Positions 62,572-64,000 of a stretch of 64,000 nt of DNA are shown here, piece after piece (the stretch's first letter is position 1; the number at the start of each line of letters is the position of its first letter). Origin of the DNA: Bacteroidaceae bacterium (GTDB taxonomy: Bacteria; Bacteroidota; Bacteroidia; Bacteroidales; Bacteroidaceae); assembly GCA_017522915.1 (NCBI GenBank), contig JAFWXX010000013.1, forward strand, positions 1-64,000. The letters are read 5' to 3'. Both the position numbers and the translations under genes were made by a program. The notes beneath the pieces were generated by a model. That model saw only the letters and a program-made list of their open reading frames with translations, made no database searches and was not told the DNA's origin.

Positions 62572-63828
62572 ATGATAGACATAAAGGATAAAAGCAATTG
62601 CTGTGGATGTGCAGCCTGCGTGCAGCGCTGTCCAAAGCAGTGCATCTCAATGGTAGAGGACAATGAAGGATTCCTATACCCCAAAGTTGACACGCAAGTG
62701 TGTGTTGATTGCGGAATGTGTGAGAAGGTATGTCCTGTCATCAACCAAAGCGAAGAGCGTAAACCTCTTGGTGCATTTGCCGCGGTTAATCCCAATGAAC
62801 AGATACGTAGAGAGAGCAGTTCGGGAGGCATATTCACCATGCTTGCCAATAAGACTATAGCGAAAGGCGGTGTGGTATTCGGTGTAAAGTTCAACAAGGA
62901 TTGGATGCCCGAGTTCGGTTATGCAGAAACAATGGAGGATATTGCACCTTTCCGTGGAAGCAAATATGTGCAAGCAATTGTTGGTAATGCATATAAAAAG
63001 GCAGAGGAATTCCTGAAGGCAGGCCGCGATGTGCTGTTCAGTGGCACATCATGCCAAATAGCAGGCCTGAAGAAATTCCTGCGCAAAGATTATGAGAATT
63101 TGCTCACCGTAGACATAATATGTCATGGCGTTCCTAGTCCCAAAGTTTGGAACATGTATCTTGAAGAGACATGCTCCAAACTTATGAAGACTAGAACGGA
63201 TGGAAAAAATTCAGTCGTCTCCGCCAAAGGCGGAGAATATAAATCTTGCATTGAAGCTGTAAGCTTCAGAAGCAAGATTAACGGATGGAAAAAATTCAGT
63301 TTTCTGCTAAAACTAAATTTTTCCACCTTCGATGGAAAAAATACAGATGTTTTTTTGGAAAATGTCCAAAAAAACATCTATTTGCGTGCATTCCTCAGCG
63401 ATATGATTCTGCGCCCATCATGCTACTCATGTCCGGCAAAATCAGGCAAAAGCGGCAGTGACCTTACATTGGCCGATTATTGGGGCATATACACCCTTGT
63501 CCCAGAGCTCGATGATGACAAAGGAGTGTCGGCAATTACTGTAAATAGCAAACGTGGGGAATCGCTGCTGAAAAATCTTGGAATCATACTTCACGAAGCA
63601 CCATTGGAAGATTTAATACACAAGAACCCTGCATTTGCAAAACCTACAAAGAGACCTGAAAACAGAGACGAATTCTTTAAGGATGACGGCAACGGTGTAT
63701 ATGATAAGGTTAGGTTACTATGCAAAGTCCCTTTTAAGAAAAAATGCAAACGTATTATCAAAAATATTGTTTTCGGAATGTTTAGTGCAAAGACATTAGG
63801 AAAAATAAAAAAATCAATAACAAGATAA
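62572..63828 (+). CDS. Fe-S / F420-hydrogenase beta-subunit (FrhB)-like protein
   Basis: A 418-residue protein. Two 4Fe-4S motifs lie at the N-terminus (CCGCAACVQRCPKQC and CVDCGMCEKVCP, residues about 10-62). FrhB N- and C-domain-like sequence follows, with SSGGIFTMLAN, FSGTSCQIAGLKKFL, CHGVPSPKVW and CYSCPAKSGKSGSDLTLADYWG. Such proteins sit beside polysaccharide pyruvyl transferases in many capsule loci, as here, probably as a redox sugar- or pyruvate-modifying enzyme; the reaction is unproved. An apparent insertion around residues 209-225 carries repeats. Confidence 0.88.
   Translation: MIDIKDKSNCCGCAACVQRCPKQCISMVEDNEGFLYPKVDTQVCVDCGMCEKVCPVINQSEERKPLGAFAAVNPNEQIRRESSSGGIFTMLANKTIAKGGVVFGVKFNKDWMPEFGYAETMEDIAPFRGSKYVQAIVGNAYKKAEEFLKAGRDVLFSGTSCQIAGLKKFLRKDYENLLTVDIICHGVPSPKVWNMYLEETCSKLMKTRTDGKNSVVSAKGGEYKSCIEAVSFRSKINGWKKFSFLLKLNFSTFDGKNTDVFLENVQKNIYLRAFLSDMILRPSCYSCPAKSGKSGSDLTLADYWGIYTLVPELDDDKGVSAITVNSKRGESLLKNLGIILHEAPLEDLIHKNPAFAKPTKRPENRDEFFKDDGNGVYDKVRLLCKVPFKKKCKRIIKNIVFGMFSAKTLGKIKKSITR
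63196..63300 (+). repeat. 20-bp direct repeat with hairpins inside the FrhB-like gene
   Basis: The same 20 bases occur at 63196-63215 and 63281-63300, read in different frames. Between and after them are inverted pairs: CTCCGCC/GGCGGAG (63219-63235), GAAGCT/AGCTTC, and a long A/T-rich hairpin formed by the second copy with the bases after it. Confidence 0.8.
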
Positions 63829-63830
63829 AT

Positions 63831-64000
63831 ATGAAGATCGGAATATTGACATTTCATTGGTCCAACAATTATGGAGCTGTAATTCAGGCATACGCGCTGC
63901 TTTCAAAACTAAAAGAACTTGGGCACGAAGCATATATAATTGACCGCAGAATTGTTTACAAAGGCATTCTGCGTAAGTTATACCATAAATTTTCGTATGA
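63831..64000 (+). CDS. Polysaccharide pyruvyl transferase family protein, 5' end
   Basis: The first 56 codons are visible before the window ends. The N-terminus MKIGILTFHWSNNYGAVIQA, then YALLSKLKELGHEAYIID, is the signature start of the polysaccharide pyruvyl transferase family, which adds pyruvate ketals to surface sugars. It begins 2 bases after the FrhB-like gene, its usual partner. Confidence 0.88.
   Translation, partial: MKIGILTFHWSNNYGAVIQAYALLSKLKELGHEAYIIDRRIVYKGILRKLYHKFSY

Noticed and set aside
1-64000. CRISPR arrays, rRNA genes and intact tRNA genes
   Set aside because: No regularly spaced direct repeats, rRNA signatures or complete cloverleaf were recognised by eye; short tRNAs could still be missed without a covariance search.

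Overview
The window looks like a chromosomal segment from a Bacteroidales bacterium, most likely a Prevotella/Bacteroides-like gut or oral lineage. The evidence is: promoters built on TAnnTTTG about 20 bases after a TTG, no clear Shine-Dalgarno sequences, Por (type IX) secretion C-terminal sorting tails, BspA-like leucine-rich repeat surface proteins, and families largely restricted to Bacteroidetes (DUF4199, DUF6452, DUF6048). No tRNA or rRNA gene and no CRISPR array was recognised.

1-12060: the tail of a secreted protein, a structured 98-bp tandem repeat, a nucleotidyltransferase, a membrane/glycosyltransferase/lipoprotein/ApbE run, MarC, ribosomal protein S1, RNase Z, and an ECF sigma factor with downstream genes behind matching ECF-type promoters. 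12092-19751: an unusual accessory locus. Seven minus-strand genes (zinc-ribbon proteins, a zinc-ribbon/formylglycine-generating-enzyme-like membrane protein, an SPFH-GYF protein, small membrane and lipoproteins) face a plus-strand DNA-binding-like gene and a transmembrane Hanks-type kinase. A structured RNA with its own promoter and terminator lies between them. 19771-30444: housekeeping genes (mazG, valS, a coiled-coil protein, UDP-glucuronate decarboxylase, lysS, gpsA, pgi, a HAD phosphatase).

30465-32372 is an apparently intact IS1182-type insertion sequence. 32519-42775 (minus) holds three surface genes: a Pro-Asp linker lipoprotein, a 2283-residue mosaic secreted protein and a BspA-like protein. 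A second large structured RNA candidate lies upstream of them. 43467-45452 is prmC-recX-comF.

45596-64000 is a surface polysaccharide locus. It holds ugd, a cytidylyltransferase-oxidoreductase fusion, an SDR, a TagB-like glycerophosphotransferase, a cytidylyltransferase-GHMP kinase fusion, a nucleotidyltransferase, an orphan ECF-like sigma factor, wecB, wecC, a TagA/WecG glycosyltransferase, a Wzx flippase, an Fe-S/FrhB protein and the start of a pyruvyl transferase. WecB, TagA, a TagD-like domain and TagB together resemble the Gram-positive wall teichoic acid linkage-unit pathway, which is striking in a Gram-negative. The locus carries scars: a 268-bp duplication of a sigma-factor tail with its promoter, a ugd fragment, a tRNA-like fragment, and a KAP P-loop NTPase flanked by two near-identical promoters. 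The NTPase could be a defence gene.

The best candidates for undescribed biology are the zinc-ribbon/SPFH/FGE-like/kinase locus, the two structured RNAs, the teichoic-acid-like module and the KAP NTPase cassette.
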